A stretch of 64,000 nucleotides of DNA from Gracilimonas sp. (GCA_022450045.1 JAKURD010000005.1:62001-126000), one strand, 5' to 3'. Numbered from the stretch's first letter, positions 15,636 through 25,959 are shown. The notes: generated by a model from the letters alone, not told the origin. Numbers and translations: made by a program.

Positions 15636-18041
15636 TTAAATAGCAACCTGAACTGAAAGGATGAAGTTTCTTCCCGGAGCCGAAATCCCTGAACTGTAGG
15701 GACGATAACGCTGATTCGTGATGTTCTCGAGTCCGGCACTTACCGTATATGATCCCTGGAAAGTATATAAAGCTTTAAAGTTCAACGTGTACCAGGAAGG
15801 GGCATAGGTATTTCCATTTTCATCCAGGGCATAGATCTCTGTTTTATCCCTTTCACTAACTGAAAGTTCCTGGTGTGATTTTTCTCCCTGATAATACGAG
15901 TTCAATTCTAAGTTTAACTCCTCTTTTTGGTACGTTAATCTTGTTACACCAAACCACGGAGCTGCGTGCCGGGATGGACTTGTTGAATCATCATCCAGTT
16001 CCTCTTCTCCTTTTTGAAAATTGAAGTCTGAACTGAGCTTGATGTCTTTATTTAAATTCAACTCCGTGCCCGCCTGAATTCCATATACACTGGCTGTTGT
16101 GGCATTTTGTAAAGCCTGAATACGGCTCTGAACTCCGTCATACATCAAACTGTCAGATCCGTTCAGCGTAAAATTTCTGCGCACAATTGCGTTTTCAAGG
16201 ATGGTGTAATAGCCGGTCACATCCAGTTTTAACCAATTGCCGAAAGTATGAGCCACTCCAAGGTCTGCGTTATAGGCATACTCAGGACTGAGATCGGGAT
16301 TCGGTACTACCACCGAACCGGGAGAAGAATCAAAGATCTTTCCTATGTCATCCACATTTGGAGCACGGAAAGCCGTGGAGAGATTCGCGTTTATCACCCA
16401 GCTTTCTGAAGGGCGGTACACTGCTCCCAAACTTCCGGTCACCGAACCATTGGATATGTTGGCTTCATTAAAAGGAAAAGGGTAGAAGGCCGTATTGAAA
16501 TCAGCTGAAATAAGAATATGATTATATCTGATGCCGCCCTGAAGGGTTAACTTATCCGAAAGTTCGAATTCATCATTAACATAAGCGGCCAAGGATTCCC
16601 ACGTTGCATCGGGATACCTTGAGGGACCGGATCGGGTTGTTCCGGTGAATATCTCTTCACTTACACCACTTGAGTTGACCTCATTGAGCACGTACTCAAA
16701 TCCATAATAAAGAGTGTTATTCTTGCTGACGATCTTCAGAAAATCCACGTTGGCTGAGTATGCATCTACTTTTTCAGTCCTTAAGTCTCTTTCAGTACTG
16801 TTAAAATCCCTGCTAATCCTGCTTTCCTCAAAATACTGGTGAGCCAGGCTTACACTCATATTATCAAAGATCCCCATTTCACTTACATATTCAGTTTTCA
16901 GGTGATTCATCATCCATTTTTGGGGGCCATAGTCCCATTCACCATATCTGGGCAGTTCATTGCGTAACCGGTTGTGCCTGTCATACCTGCCATAAGGGGA
17001 AGTTTCGGAATAGTGGAGTCCATAGTTGAACTCCCAGCTGTTGTTGGGTTTGAACCGTATTTTTTGCATCGCGTTGAACTGTGAATAGGCGGTTGGCCTC
17101 TGAAGCAAGGGATCGTTTTGCAAGATCACTTCATCGGAATTAGCTTGTGGTTGAACGTAATAAGGCTTTACATAATCCTCAGGCCCATTCTCCCCCTGCC
17201 GTAAATGGCCGTAATCATAGGAACTTAAACTACTGACAAACGCCCATTTCCCGGCCCCAATATTAAGGTCAAAATGGCCGGTTTGTTCATTATTGGCTGA
17301 AGAATACCGGATAGCTGCATTTCCATTGAATTGCACGTTCTCATCATCGGAAAAGTTTGGGGTTAACGTTTGGAAGCTCATCACACCGCCAATGGCATCG
17401 CTTCCATAAATAACCGAACCCGGCCCGAACAGAACCTCGGTGCTTTCCATAGCATAAGGGTCAAGTGAGATCACGTTTTGAATATTTCCTCCCCTGAAAA
17501 TAGCGGTATTCATGCGAACGCCATCTATCGTATATAAAAGGCGATTAGTCGCAAAACCACGGATCATGGGACTTCCACCGCCTTGTTGACTTTTCTGAAT
17601 GAAAACCTTGCCTGAGATACTTAGCAGGTCGGCTGCTGTTTGAGGATTTTGGAGCCGAACGGCTTCAGGGCTTACGGTTGAGATCTTGGAAGGTATATTT
17701 TCAGAACTTTGGCTCCATCTTGTAGCTGAGATTACCATGTCGCTCAAATCAAAAGCAACGGGTTCAAGCAATACAAGGAAATTATTCGCTTCAAGTTCAG
17801 TATAACTTCGTCGAATGGTTTGATAGCCCAGAATACGGATCTCAATTTCCTTTGAACCTTTAAATCTTTCAATTTGCGCCTCTCCATTTTCGTTAGTAGT
17901 CGTAAAAACAGATGGTTCAGAACTGCTGATGGTAACTACAGGAATGGGCTCTTGGGTATTGGCATCTTTAACGGTAAGTGTTTGAGCATTTAAAAAAGAC
18001 GGAAAAAGTACCGGTAACAAAAGTAGCAAAAAGTTTTTCAT
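15636..18041 (-). CDS. TonB-dependent outer-membrane receptor
   Basis: The ATG at 18041 gives a clean signal peptide (MKNFLLLLLPVLF, cleavage after SFLNA); the upstream TTG at 18062 is less likely. Residues about 20-105 are a carboxypeptidase-regulatory-like domain. The plug starts with LSDMVISATRW and contains PMIRGFATNRLLYTIDGVRM and VLFGPGSVIYGSDAIGGV. A 22-strand barrel follows (STAFRAPNVDDIGKIFD, then PNPDLSPEYAYNADLG). It resembles haem/cobalamin/colicin-type receptors more than SusC. The ligand is unknown; the paired NlpE-like lipoprotein hints at a metal. Confidence 0.92.
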   Translation of the reverse strand: MKNFLLLLLPVLFPSFLNAQTLTVKDANTQEPIPVVTISSSEPSVFTTTNENGEAQIERFKGSKEIEIRILGYQTIRRSYTELEANNFLVLLEPVAFDLSDMVISATRWSQSSENIPSKISTVSPEAVRLQNPQTAADLLSISGKVFIQKSQQGGGSPMIRGFATNRLLYTIDGVRMNTAIFRGGNIQNVISLDPYAMESTEVLFGPGSVIYGSDAIGGVMSFQTLTPNFSDDENVQFNGNAAIRYSSANNEQTGHFDLNIGAGKWAFVSSLSSYDYGHLRQGENGPEDYVKPYYVQPQANSDEVILQNDPLLQRPTAYSQFNAMQKIRFKPNNSWEFNYGLHYSETSPYGRYDRHNRLRNELPRYGEWDYGPQKWMMNHLKTEYVSEMGIFDNMSVSLAHQYFEESRISRDFNSTERDLRTEKVDAYSANVDFLKIVSKNNTLYYGFEYVLNEVNSSGVSEEIFTGTTRSGPSRYPDATWESLAAYVNDEFELSDKLTLQGGIRYNHILISADFNTAFYPFPFNEANISNGSVTGSLGAVYRPSESWVINANLSTAFRAPNVDDIGKIFDSSPGSVVVPNPDLSPEYAYNADLGVAHTFGNWLKLDVTGYYTILENAIVRRNFTLNGSDSLMYDGVQSRIQALQNATTASVYGIQAGTELNLNKDIKLSSDFNFQKGEEELDDDSTSPSRHAAPWFGVTRLTYQKEELNLELNSYYQGEKSHQELSVSERDKTEIYALDENGNTYAPSWYTLNFKALYTFQGSYTVSAGLENITNQRYRPYSSGISAPGRNFILSVQVAI

Positions 18042-18160
18042 TACTACAGTGAATGTATTCAATGGGTGATTTAAGTGGAATTGATGATATCTAATTGAGT
18101 TGAGTATATTTATGAAATATTGAAAAATATATAGGCAATTTATGCTACACCAAGGGGAGG

Positions 18161-19009
18161 TCAGTTCAATTCGCGCAAGATGAATTTTTTGTCTTTATCT
18201 TGATCTAATGTGCCGGCTTTAGCATGAATGGAGTGATAGAATAACAGCAATGCTTTTTCTTTTAGTGCCTGACGCAGGATCAATGTTTTAGCTTTTTTGG
18301 ATTCAACAGGGTCGATATCGTGCTGCCTCATAGCATAATGATTCAGGTGATGTTCGGAAGGAATAAGATCTCCCAGGAAATAAGCTGTTTCACCGCTATC
18401 CTGTATCTTTACGATCTGATGGCCGGGCGTGTGTCCGCCGGTTCTGATCAGTTCTATTCCCGGGAATAATTCAAAGCATGCATCTGTGATCATAACCAGC
18501 TTATCTTCTGCAGCCAGCTTATACAGTTCATCCAGATTATATCCTGCACCGGGAATTTCTTTCTTGATCTGATTTTGTTCGAGTGCAAAATACCATTCTT
18601 TCTTTTGTATGAAGTAGTTTGCATAGGGCATTGTTGGCTGTGTGGAGGTTCTCTGATCCACAAAGGTGGAACCTGCAGAATGATCAAAATGCAGATGTGT
18701 AAGAACCACATGAGTTATATCATCCGGTGTGAGCCCGAATATATCAAGGTTGGTGAGCAAGTTTGAGGTGTTGATGTATTTACTATTATGATCAAGTCCC
18801 CAGCCCAGCCCGGTATCCAAAAGGATATTATGCTTACCATCTTTGATCAGAATGGGATTGATGCCTATAGGGATAGAAGATGAACGTATTCCTGACCGTT
18901 GCTTCTTAGCTGTGATAGCAGAAGCATCTGTTTTTTGAATAATACCGTCTTCAAAAATTTCAAAAATACCCTCACTAAGTTGCTCAATCTCGAAACGCCC
19001 TACCTTCAT
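18161..19009 (-). CDS. Metallo-beta-lactamase-fold hydrolase
   Basis: Soluble 282-residue enzyme. The zinc motif is THLHFDHSAG. Other ligands fit TGGHTPGHQIV and YFLGDLIPSEHHL. No signal peptide is seen. The overall pattern (ILLDTGLGWG, then TPDDITHVVLTHLHFDH) resembles lactonase-like and alkyl-sulfatase-unrelated MBL proteins, including quorum-quenching enzymes, but the substrate is open. It is divergent from the oxidoreductase gene, with 87 bases between starts. Confidence 0.85.
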   Translation of the reverse strand: MKVGRFEIEQLSEGIFEIFEDGIIQKTDASAITAKKQRSGIRSSSIPIGINPILIKDGKHNILLDTGLGWGLDHNSKYINTSNLLTNLDIFGLTPDDITHVVLTHLHFDHSAGSTFVDQRTSTQPTMPYANYFIQKKEWYFALEQNQIKKEIPGAGYNLDELYKLAAEDKLVMITDACFELFPGIELIRTGGHTPGHQIVKIQDSGETAYFLGDLIPSEHHLNHYAMRQHDIDPVESKKAKTLILRQALKEKALLLFYHSIHAKAGTLDQDKDKKFILRELN

Positions 19010-19060
19010 AGAAAATTGAATTAATGGAATAAATATCTCGTTGCCTTAACTTAATAATTC

Positions 19061-19090
19061 TTTGCTTTCAGGCAATTCATTTTATCTTTG
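19061..19090 (+). promoter_or_regulatory. Bacteroidota-type promoter, TTTG / TATCTTTG
   Basis: TTTG at 19061-19064 and TATCTTTG at 19083-19090, 18 bases apart, match the -33/-7 promoter pattern (TTTG, TAnnTTTG) known from Bacteroidota. The start site would fall only a few bases later, almost at the ATG at 19097, so the transcript may have little or no leader. Confidence 0.45.
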
Positions 19091-19096
19091 TCATCT

Positions 19097-20701
19097 ATGA
19101 AAAAATACGATGCTATTATCATCGGATCAGGGCATAACGGCTTGGTAACTGCTTGTTACCTCGCAAAAAGCGGATACCGGGTTTTGGTTCTTGAGCGAGA
19201 TACAACCATTGGCGGTGCAGTAAGAACAGAAACCATGTTTCAGTCAGAGGAAAACCCGAACGGCTTTCGAATGGATGTGGGTTCTTCGGTTCACATCATG
19301 ATCCATCAAACCGGGATTATCGAGGAGCTTGAACTGGAAAAATACGGTCTTGAGTATATTGATATGGACCCGATTATGTCGTATCCGGTTCATACCGGGA
19401 AAGGTGTGATCCATTTCTGGAAAGACGTAGATCGCACGTTGGAATCTATTTCAAAAGTGGCTCCTGAAGACGTCAAAAACTATCAGGAATTCATTGAGTT
19501 CTGGGGGAAGATCAACAAAAGTGTGCTGAAAGCATTTATGACCAAACCCTCGGCCGGGAATATCTTTGCAGAGATGGCCAAAGCCCAGATCAGAGACGGT
19601 TCTATGTTCAAAAAAGGAGAGCAGCAGTCAGGGCTTCAAAAAATACTTTCCAGTTATGGAAAGGTGGTAGATGATGCCTTTGATTCGCCCTACATGAAAG
19701 CAGCCATTCTTTGGTTTGCTGCTCAATCCGGACCACTGCCGGATCATTCTGCTACAGGTGATTTTGCAGGCTGGCAGTCGATGTTGCACGAAAGCGGGGC
19801 TAAGCATCCTAAAGGGGGAAGCGGTATGCTTACACAAGCGATGAAGAATATGATAGAGGCTCACGGCGGCCAGGTTCTTGCCGGTCATCCTATTAAAAAA
19901 ATACTTATTGAAAATGGGAAGGCCGTTGGGGTTCAAACTGAAAATGGAGGAGAATTTCAGGCTAAAACCATCGTCTCAAATGCGCATGTTCAAACCACGA
20001 TGATGAAGATGGTAGGGCGGGAACATTTGGATGATTCCTTGTTTACAAAGGTGAAAAATATAAACGTAGGTAATGGATTTGGTATGGTGATCCGCTGTGC
20101 AGTGGAGGAACTTCCCGAATACACCGCTGCTCCAAATGATCCAGATATTCACAATGGCATTCAGTTGCTGGCTCCATCAGTTCAATACATAAATAATGCG
20201 ATCGGTGATTACACAAAGAAACTTCCCCCTGAAAAACCGGCAGTGCTTTGTATGACTTTCTCAAAGATTGATCCGGAAGTAGCAAAAGACGGTAAACATA
20301 CTTTATTTGCCTGGGCGCAGTGGCATCCTTATGAACTGGCCAATGGGTTGAAATGGGACGATATCCGGGAAAGGGAAGCCCAAAAGATCTATGATGTAGT
20401 AGTTGATTATGCCCCAAATATGAAGGACAAACTCATCGATTGGTACATACAGTCACCATTGGATATTGAACGAAAGCACGGCCTTCTTAAAGGCAATGTG
20501 ATGCATGTGGAAATGAGTTTCGATCAGATGTTTATGTTCCGTCCCATTCCTGAAATGAGTCAGTACGAAACTCCGATCAAGAATTTATATTTAGCCAGTG
20601 CTTCTTGTCACCCGGGAGGAGGAGTGTTTGGAGCAGCAGGATATAATGCAGCCCAGGTCATTTTAAAAAATAATAAGAAACGAATTTTCTCATTTAGCTG
20701 A
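19097..20701 (+). CDS. CrtI/phytoene-desaturase-like FAD oxidoreductase
   Basis: Flavoprotein of 534 residues. The N-terminal dinucleotide fold is YDAIIIGSGHNGLVTACYLA with Glu in VLVLERD, and the C-terminal FAD loop is CHPGGGVFGAAGYNAA. The family includes carotenoid desaturases and PYROXD2-like proteins. No other carotenoid gene is nearby, so a carotenoid role is not supported by context. The ATG at 19097 is preferred over the TTG at 19088, which lies in the promoter. The alanine racemase gene follows after 7 bases. Confidence 0.85.
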   Translation: MKKYDAIIIGSGHNGLVTACYLAKSGYRVLVLERDTTIGGAVRTETMFQSEENPNGFRMDVGSSVHIMIHQTGIIEELELEKYGLEYIDMDPIMSYPVHTGKGVIHFWKDVDRTLESISKVAPEDVKNYQEFIEFWGKINKSVLKAFMTKPSAGNIFAEMAKAQIRDGSMFKKGEQQSGLQKILSSYGKVVDDAFDSPYMKAAILWFAAQSGPLPDHSATGDFAGWQSMLHESGAKHPKGGSGMLTQAMKNMIEAHGGQVLAGHPIKKILIENGKAVGVQTENGGEFQAKTIVSNAHVQTTMMKMVGREHLDDSLFTKVKNINVGNGFGMVIRCAVEELPEYTAAPNDPDIHNGIQLLAPSVQYINNAIGDYTKKLPPEKPAVLCMTFSKIDPEVAKDGKHTLFAWAQWHPYELANGLKWDDIREREAQKIYDVVVDYAPNMKDKLIDWYIQSPLDIERKHGLLKGNVMHVEMSFDQMFMFRPIPEMSQYETPIKNLYLASASCHPGGGVFGAAGYNAAQVILKNNKKRIFSFS

Positions 20702-20708
20702 GGTACCC

Positions 20709-21764
20709 ATGAGTTCTACTCTTTACGTTTATCTTTCAAAAATTGGCAATAACCTGAACGCTGTAAATCAGCGGATAGGTAAAGGCTTAAAACGCATGGC
20801 AGTGGTGAAAGACGAGGCCTATGGGCATGGATTGCTTCCAGTTTCAGACTATCTGAAAGACAAAGTAGAATGGTTTTGCACGGCTCGATTGGAAGAGGCT
20901 GTTCAGATGAGAGAACATGGAATTCCAAACCCGATTTTGGTTTTTGAGATCCCACCCGTTGGGCAAGAAGCTTTGTTTCTTAAGTATGATATCACCGCAA
21001 GTATCTCTGATATTTCTGTTTTTGAGCGATTGGAACCGGGTACAAAGGCTCATCTTCATTTTGATACCGGCATATTCAGGTTAGGAATGTTACCTGAGGA
21101 TGTTGCAGATGTTCATCAGAATATGAAGGACTTTGATCTGGATTATACCGGTATTTACACTCATTTTGCTAATTCGGACGTAAAAGGTCATTCCAGGGTA
21201 CTTCGTCAGTTAGAAGTATTCAGATCGGTCAGATCGCAATTTTCTGAGCAACTTTTAACCCACACAGCTAACAGCGGGGCTATTTTCTATTATCATGATA
21301 AAGGTGTGTTATTTGATGCGGTTCGTCCCGGTGTCTGTTTGTATGGCTATGCTCCCGGACCGGATGATATCCCGGATCTTGAACCGGTTATAGAGTGGAG
21401 ATCGAATTTGGTTCAGGTTAAAAAATTAAGAAAGGGGGATCTGGTTGGATATGGCAGCAGGTGGGAGGCTCCGGAAAATGGCTGGCTTGGGGTAATCCCG
21501 GTAGGCTATGCAGACGGAATATTCAGAAACCTGAGCGGTGAATTTTCTCTGGAAATTAGCGGGCAACTATTTCCACAGGTTGGCACCATTAGTATGGACT
21601 ATGTGATGGTGTACTTAGAAGAACAACGGTTTAAAGCAGGGGAAGCCGTAACGATCCTAAAAAATGGAGAACTTTCTGCCAAAGAATGGGCAAAAAAAAT
21701 GGGGACCATACCGTATGAGATCACAACGGCTATATCCCCAAAAGTAGATAGAGTGTACGTTTAG
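20709..21764 (+). CDS. alr: Alanine racemase
   Basis: PLP enzyme that makes D-alanine for peptidoglycan. Lys34 in MAVVKDEAYGHGL is the PLP lysine (usual motif VVKANAYGHG). Also seen are LHFDTGIFRLGM, YTGIYTHFANSD, RPGVCLYGYAP and LVGYGSRW with the second catalytic Tyr. Unlike many Bacteroidota versions it is not fused to MurF. Length 351 is normal. It overlaps the convergent FKBP gene by 4 bases at the 3' end. Confidence 0.93.
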   Translation: MSSTLYVYLSKIGNNLNAVNQRIGKGLKRMAVVKDEAYGHGLLPVSDYLKDKVEWFCTARLEEAVQMREHGIPNPILVFEIPPVGQEALFLKYDITASISDISVFERLEPGTKAHLHFDTGIFRLGMLPEDVADVHQNMKDFDLDYTGIYTHFANSDVKGHSRVLRQLEVFRSVRSQFSEQLLTHTANSGAIFYYHDKGVLFDAVRPGVCLYGYAPGPDDIPDLEPVIEWRSNLVQVKKLRKGDLVGYGSRWEAPENGWLGVIPVGYADGIFRNLSGEFSLEISGQLFPQVGTISMDYVMVYLEEQRFKAGEAVTILKNGELSAKEWAKKMGTIPYEITTAISPKVDRVYV

Positions 21765-22243
21765 TTGCCAAGTATTTCGGCAAGCTCAACATCAAAACGC
21801 AGAGTCTCATCTCGAAGGCTGGATGTTTCAGAATTGCCATATCCAAGTTGTGGAGGGATGATAAGTACACGTTTTTCACCTTCTTTCATACCGATAAGGC
21901 CTTCTCTGAAACCCTCAATAAGATTATTCAAAGAATTAAAGATGGAAGGACTGGGATTGCCATTTCTATAAGAGCTGTCGAAGATCTCTCCATTGCTTTC
22001 GCGCCGGCCGGTATAATAAACAGAGACTTGATCTCGGCGTTTTACTTCAAAAGCTCCACCACCTTCTTCAACAACATAGTATATTAGCCCGCTTTCAGTT
22101 TCGACTCGTTCTGCGTTTTCTATATCAAAGGGAGGAGGAGCATCTGAGTAATCGATTTCAAAAGGATCATCGTCGCAGGCTGAAAAAGAGAATGTGAAAA
22201 CAATTAGAAATAATAATGGAATCAGGGTTCTTAATGAAGTCAT
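21761..22243 (-). CDS. FKBP-type peptidyl-prolyl isomerase lipoprotein
   Basis: Residues 1-22 are a lipoprotein signal (TFSFSAC). The FKBP domain has VSVYYTGRRESNGEIFDSSY, FREGLIGMKEGEKRVLIIPP and LGYGNSE, with most active-site aromatic positions kept. It should help fold secreted or outer-membrane proteins in the periplasm. It is downstream of tatC on the same strand with a 131-bp gap. Confidence 0.9.
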   Translation of the reverse strand: MTSLRTLIPLLFLIVFTFSFSACDDDPFEIDYSDAPPPFDIENAERVETESGLIYYVVEEGGGAFEVKRRDQVSVYYTGRRESNGEIFDSSYRNGNPSPSIFNSLNNLIEGFREGLIGMKEGEKRVLIIPPQLGYGNSETSSLRDETLRFDVELAEILGN

Positions 22244-22374
22244 TGTATAATTAAAAATCTAAACTTTTTGTTGGGCGATCTGTTCACTAAACTGATCTGC
22301 CCTTCATTTTATTATGATAAAAGATACAGGTTCAAGAGGTTAAAACCATAAGGCGGATTTAATTTTATCAAACC

Positions 22375-23211
22375 TTATGAATCACTTTTTGATACTCCGG
22401 TTATGGCTTCATCCAGCTCCTTATCACGCTTACGATTGGCATAGCGGCTAACCCAAATAGACAGCTCATAGAGTATTGTTAGAGGCAGGGCTATCAAGAT
22501 CTGTGAAATTGGATCAGGCGGGGTTAGCATGGCTGATACCACCAAACATAAGATCAGGGCATGGCGACGATACCTTTTGAGTAACTCCGGTGTCAGGATA
22601 CCAATTTTTGAGAGGGAATAGCTGACAACGGGAATCTGAAATATGATACCGCAGGCAATTACCCACATAGCTACTGAGCTAAAGTATTCATTGATGTCAA
22701 AATCATTACGTATGATGTCTGATATCTGAAACTGGGCAAAGAACTGTAAGGCAAAAGGCACCAATATCATATAGCCAAAGGCAACACCAGTCAAAAAGAA
22801 AAAGGTGATGAAGAAAGAAGTGAAAAATGATTTTTTCTTTTCCTTTCGTTCAAGAGCCGGTTCAATGAACGACCACATCTGGTAAATGAAAAAGGGGGAG
22901 CCGATCACGAAGCCCATAACGAAAAGTGTTCCCCAATAGGTGAAAAACTGTCCGGGCAGTCGTCGACTTTGAAGTTCGAAATTAACGGCATCAACCCGCA
23001 ATACATCGTACATGAAGAAATCGGAACGGGTAGGACCGAGTATGACATCTTCCACGAAAAAATTGGCAAAGAAAAAGGCGATTACCATTCCAACCAATAC
23101 ACCAATCAATCCTTTTATTATTCTCCACCTCAGTTCTTCAAGATGTTCGAGAAAGGACATCGTGTCGGTTCTGTCAGCCGGTTTTTTAGCCTCCGGTGGC
23201 TTTCCTTCCAT
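22375..23211 (-). CDS. tatC: Sec-independent translocase subunit TatC
   Basis: Six-span inner-membrane protein, the receptor part of the twin-arginine translocase. The signature MSFLEHLEELRWRIIKG lies near the N-terminus, and the conserved FFIYQMWSFIEPALERKEKK is in the first periplasmic/cytoplasmic region. The ATG at 23211 is chosen over the upstream TTG at 23229. It is the last gene of rpiB-glyA-tatC, and tatA lies elsewhere at 45.4 kb. Confidence 0.95.
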   Translation of the reverse strand: MEGKPPEAKKPADRTDTMSFLEHLEELRWRIIKGLIGVLVGMVIAFFFANFFVEDVILGPTRSDFFMYDVLRVDAVNFELQSRRLPGQFFTYWGTLFVMGFVIGSPFFIYQMWSFIEPALERKEKKKSFFTSFFITFFFLTGVAFGYMILVPFALQFFAQFQISDIIRNDFDINEYFSSVAMWVIACGIIFQIPVVSYSLSKIGILTPELLKRYRRHALILCLVVSAMLTPPDPISQILIALPLTILYELSIWVSRYANRKRDKELDEAITGVSKSDS

Positions 23212-23244
23212 GATCTGGCGTTGTTCCAATCTGTGTTCTCCCGG

Positions 23245-24543
23245 TTAAGCTGTTACAAAATCATACAGAGGAAATCGGTCACATAGATCACGCACTTCCT
23301 GCTCTACTTTTTTATGATTTTCCGTATCATCAGGTTTCTGAAGCACGTTATCGATTAGAACAGCTATTTGCTCGAATTCGGCTTCTTTGAGTCCGCGGGT
23401 GGTCATGGCTGGAGAGCCAATCCGGATTCCTGAGGTCACAAAAGGGCTCTCCGTATCAAATGGAACCATATTCTTATTAACGGTGATCGCTGCTTCTCCT
23501 AAGGCTTCCTCGGCGATCTTGCCATTCAATCCTTTATTACGAAGATCGATCAGGATGAGGTGATTATCGGTACCATTACTTACAATATCATAGCCAAGCT
23601 CAATGAATTTCGCGGCCATAGCCTTTGCATTCTTCTGAGTTTGGGTTTGATAGGTTTTGAAGTCGTCTTGCAATGCTTCTCCAAATGAAACCGCTTTGGC
23701 AGCGATCACGTGCATCAATGGTCCACCCTGAGTACCCGGGAATACAGCTGAGTCAAAAACCTCACCCCAGTTCTTGGTACGTCCTGATTTTGCGGCGGTA
23801 ACACCGATCGTATTTTCTCCGTCTTTCCCAACCAGGATCATTCCGCCTCGGGGGCCACGTAATGTTTTGTGGGTAGTTGTGGTAACTACATGAGCATGAG
23901 GAAGAGGATCATTCAAATTCTTGGTAGCAATGAGCCCGGCCGTATGCGCCATGTCCATCCACAGGAGCGCTCCAACTTCATCTGCAATACTCCGAAAAGC
24001 TTCATAGTCATAGTCACGCGGATAGGCGGAGGCTCCTATTGAGATCATTGTTGGCTTAACTTCTTTTGCGCGCTCACGGATCTTATTCATATTCAGGCGG
24101 CCGGTATCTTTTTCAACACCATAAAATTCAGCATGGTAATTAATCCCTGAAAAATTTACCGGAGAACCGTGTGTTAGATGACCGCCATGAGAAAGATCAA
24201 ACCCAAGCAGGGTTTCGCCAGGTTTCATACAAGCGAGATAAACAGCCGCATTAGCAGTAGCTCCGGAATGGGGCTGAACGTTCACCCAATCGGCTCCAAA
24301 TAATTTTTTAGCACGCTCACGCGCATGATCTTCTACTATATCTACAAACTCACATCCCCCATAATATCTTTTTCCCGGATATCCCTCCGCATATTTGTTC
24401 GTAAGAACAGTGCCCATCGCTGAGATCACTGCTTTTGAGGCAAAGTTTTCGGAGGCTATCAATTCCAGGTTATAATTCTGCCGGTCTGTTTCTTTCTCAA
24501 GCAGTTCAAAAATTTCAGTGTCTTGTTCCTGAAGTGATTTCAT
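23245..24543 (-). CDS. glyA: Serine hydroxymethyltransferase
   Basis: PLP enzyme interconverting serine and glycine with tetrahydrofolate. The motifs are [46 protein letters not shown] and [16 protein letters not shown] (PLP lysine). The ATG at 24543 gives 432 residues, the normal length. It is separated from rpiB by 9 bases and followed by tatC after 33. Confidence 0.97.
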   Translation of the reverse strand: MKSLQEQDTEIFELLEKETDRQNYNLELIASENFASKAVISAMGTVLTNKYAEGYPGKRYYGGCEFVDIVEDHARERAKKLFGADWVNVQPHSGATANAAVYLACMKPGETLLGFDLSHGGHLTHGSPVNFSGINYHAEFYGVEKDTGRLNMNKIRERAKEVKPTMISIGASAYPRDYDYEAFRSIADEVGALLWMDMAHTAGLIATKNLNDPLPHAHVVTTTTHKTLRGPRGGMILVGKDGENTIGVTAAKSGRTKNWGEVFDSAVFPGTQGGPLMHVIAAKAVSFGEALQDDFKTYQTQTQKNAKAMAAKFIELGYDIVSNGTDNHLILIDLRNKGLNGKIAEEALGEAAITVNKNMVPFDTESPFVTSGIRIGSPAMTTRGLKEAEFEQIAVLIDNVLQKPDDTENHKKVEQEVRDLCDRFPLYDFVTA

Positions 24544-24552
24544 CGGCAAGGT

Positions 24553-24996
24553 TTATTTTTGTTGCGTTAAAGATTCAATTTTATTGATTCGGCGTTCGTG
24601 ACGTCCGCCTTCAAATTCCGTGGTTAACCAGATTTCAAGGATCTCTTTGATCTGAGATTCATTTAACTCTCTTCCCGGCAGACATAAAACGTTTGCGTTG
24701 TTATGAAGGCGGGTCATTTCAGCAGAGTGCTTAGAATACACAAGTCCTGCACGTACTTTAGGGTACTTATTAGCGGTCATACAAACGCCTTGCCCGCTAC
24801 CACAGATCAAGATACCCAATTCATGGTCTCCATTGTTTACTTTTTCAGCTACCTGAACGGCAAAATCAGCATAATCAACAGATTCTTCCGAATGGGTTCC
24901 GAAGTCGATCACTTCGTGGCCCATTTCTTCTAATATATTCTTGGTTATTTCCTTAGCTGGAAATCCGGCGTGGTCGCTCGCTATTGGGATGATCAT
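24553..24996 (-). CDS. rpiB: Ribose 5-phosphate isomerase B
   Basis: Small 147-residue cytoplasmic isomerase of the pentose phosphate pathway. SDHAGFPAKE binds the phosphate, GSGQGVCMTANK holds the catalytic Cys, and RLHNNANVLCLPGREL is conserved. The ATG at 24996 is preferred over the TTG one codon upstream. First gene of the minus-strand rpiB-glyA-tatC unit. Confidence 0.96.
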   Translation of the reverse strand: MIIPIASDHAGFPAKEITKNILEEMGHEVIDFGTHSEESVDYADFAVQVAEKVNNGDHELGILICGSGQGVCMTANKYPKVRAGLVYSKHSAEMTRLHNNANVLCLPGRELNESQIKEILEIWLTTEFEGGRHERRINKIESLTQQK

Positions 24997-25134
24997 CAAA
25001 TGTTTATCTTAGGTAAGAAATTGAAATCAAATATCCTCAATTTTTGGTTGATATTAAAGCCAACAATGAAGGAAATACAAAGCTTTTGATTCTGAAACCA
25101 GAATAATCATTCTGAACCAAAATTAATTTTCACA

Positions 25135-25959
25135 TTGAAGTACACCAGAGAACTCGAGATCGTCAAAAAAGCGGCTATTGAAGCATCAAAGGTCATAACT
25201 GAATATGCGGAGAGAACATCTTTTACGGTTGAGCTGAAAGGGAAGAACGACCTCATTACCGATGCGGATGTAGCCTCGGAGAACAAAATCATCAAGATCA
25301 TAACCGAAGCTTTTCCGGAGGATGCGATTCTTGCAGAGGAGTCGAGCCAAAAAACGGAATTACCGCAAGGCCGGGTTTGGATCATAGACCCAATAGATGG
25401 AACTACAAATTTTGCTCATGGTTTCCCGGCTTATTGTGTCTCCATAGCACTTTGGGAGCAGAAAAGCCCAAAAGTGGCTTTGGTGTTAGAAGTAGCCAGG
25501 CAAGAATTATTTACAGCAGTAGAGGGAGAAGGAGCTTACCTGAACGGAACCTCTATACATGTTTCAGAGAATAAGGACCCTTCTGCGTCTCTGATAGGAA
25601 CCGGGTTTCCTTACAGGGATTTGCATTTGGTGGATGATTACCTCAAGCTTTTTAAAAGACTGATGGAAAAGACACATGGAGTGAGAAGGCCTGGAACCGC
25701 CGCCTGGGATCTTTGCAATGTTGCTTGCGGAAGATTTGAAGGATTCTACGAATACGGTTTAAGTGCCTGGGATGTGGCAGCAGGATCTTTGATCATCAAA
25801 GAAGCCGGGGGCATTGTCACTGATTGGAAGGATGAAAGCGATTGGTTATTTGGAAAAAGGATCATTGCAGGAAATAGGGCGGTCCATTCATTTCTAAAAA
25901 ATGAGATCAGCGAATGTTTTAATGAAGCAGACGTAAAGAATGAAAAAATATCAGAGTAA
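25135..25959 (+). CDS. Inositol monophosphatase family protein
   Basis: Mg-dependent sugar-phosphatase fold, 274 residues. The metal sites are LAEESS and DPIDGTTNFAHGFPAYC, with the third at SAWDVAAGSLIIKEAGG. The start is TTG at 25135, because no ATG lies upstream of the conserved first helix. It could be SuhB, HisN or CysQ-like; the sequence does not decide. Confidence 0.9.
   Translation: MKYTRELEIVKKAAIEASKVITEYAERTSFTVELKGKNDLITDADVASENKIIKIITEAFPEDAILAEESSQKTELPQGRVWIIDPIDGTTNFAHGFPAYCVSIALWEQKSPKVALVLEVARQELFTAVEGEGAYLNGTSIHVSENKDPSASLIGTGFPYRDLHLVDDYLKLFKRLMEKTHGVRRPGTAAWDLCNVACGRFEGFYEYGLSAWDVAAGSLIIKEAGGIVTDWKDESDWLFGKRIIAGNRAVHSFLKNEISECFNEADVKNEKISE

Noticed and set aside
22265..22300. 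Terminator between tatC and the FKBP gene
   Set aside because: The GGGC/GCCC stem has a bulge and no T-run on the minus strand. Support is too weak.
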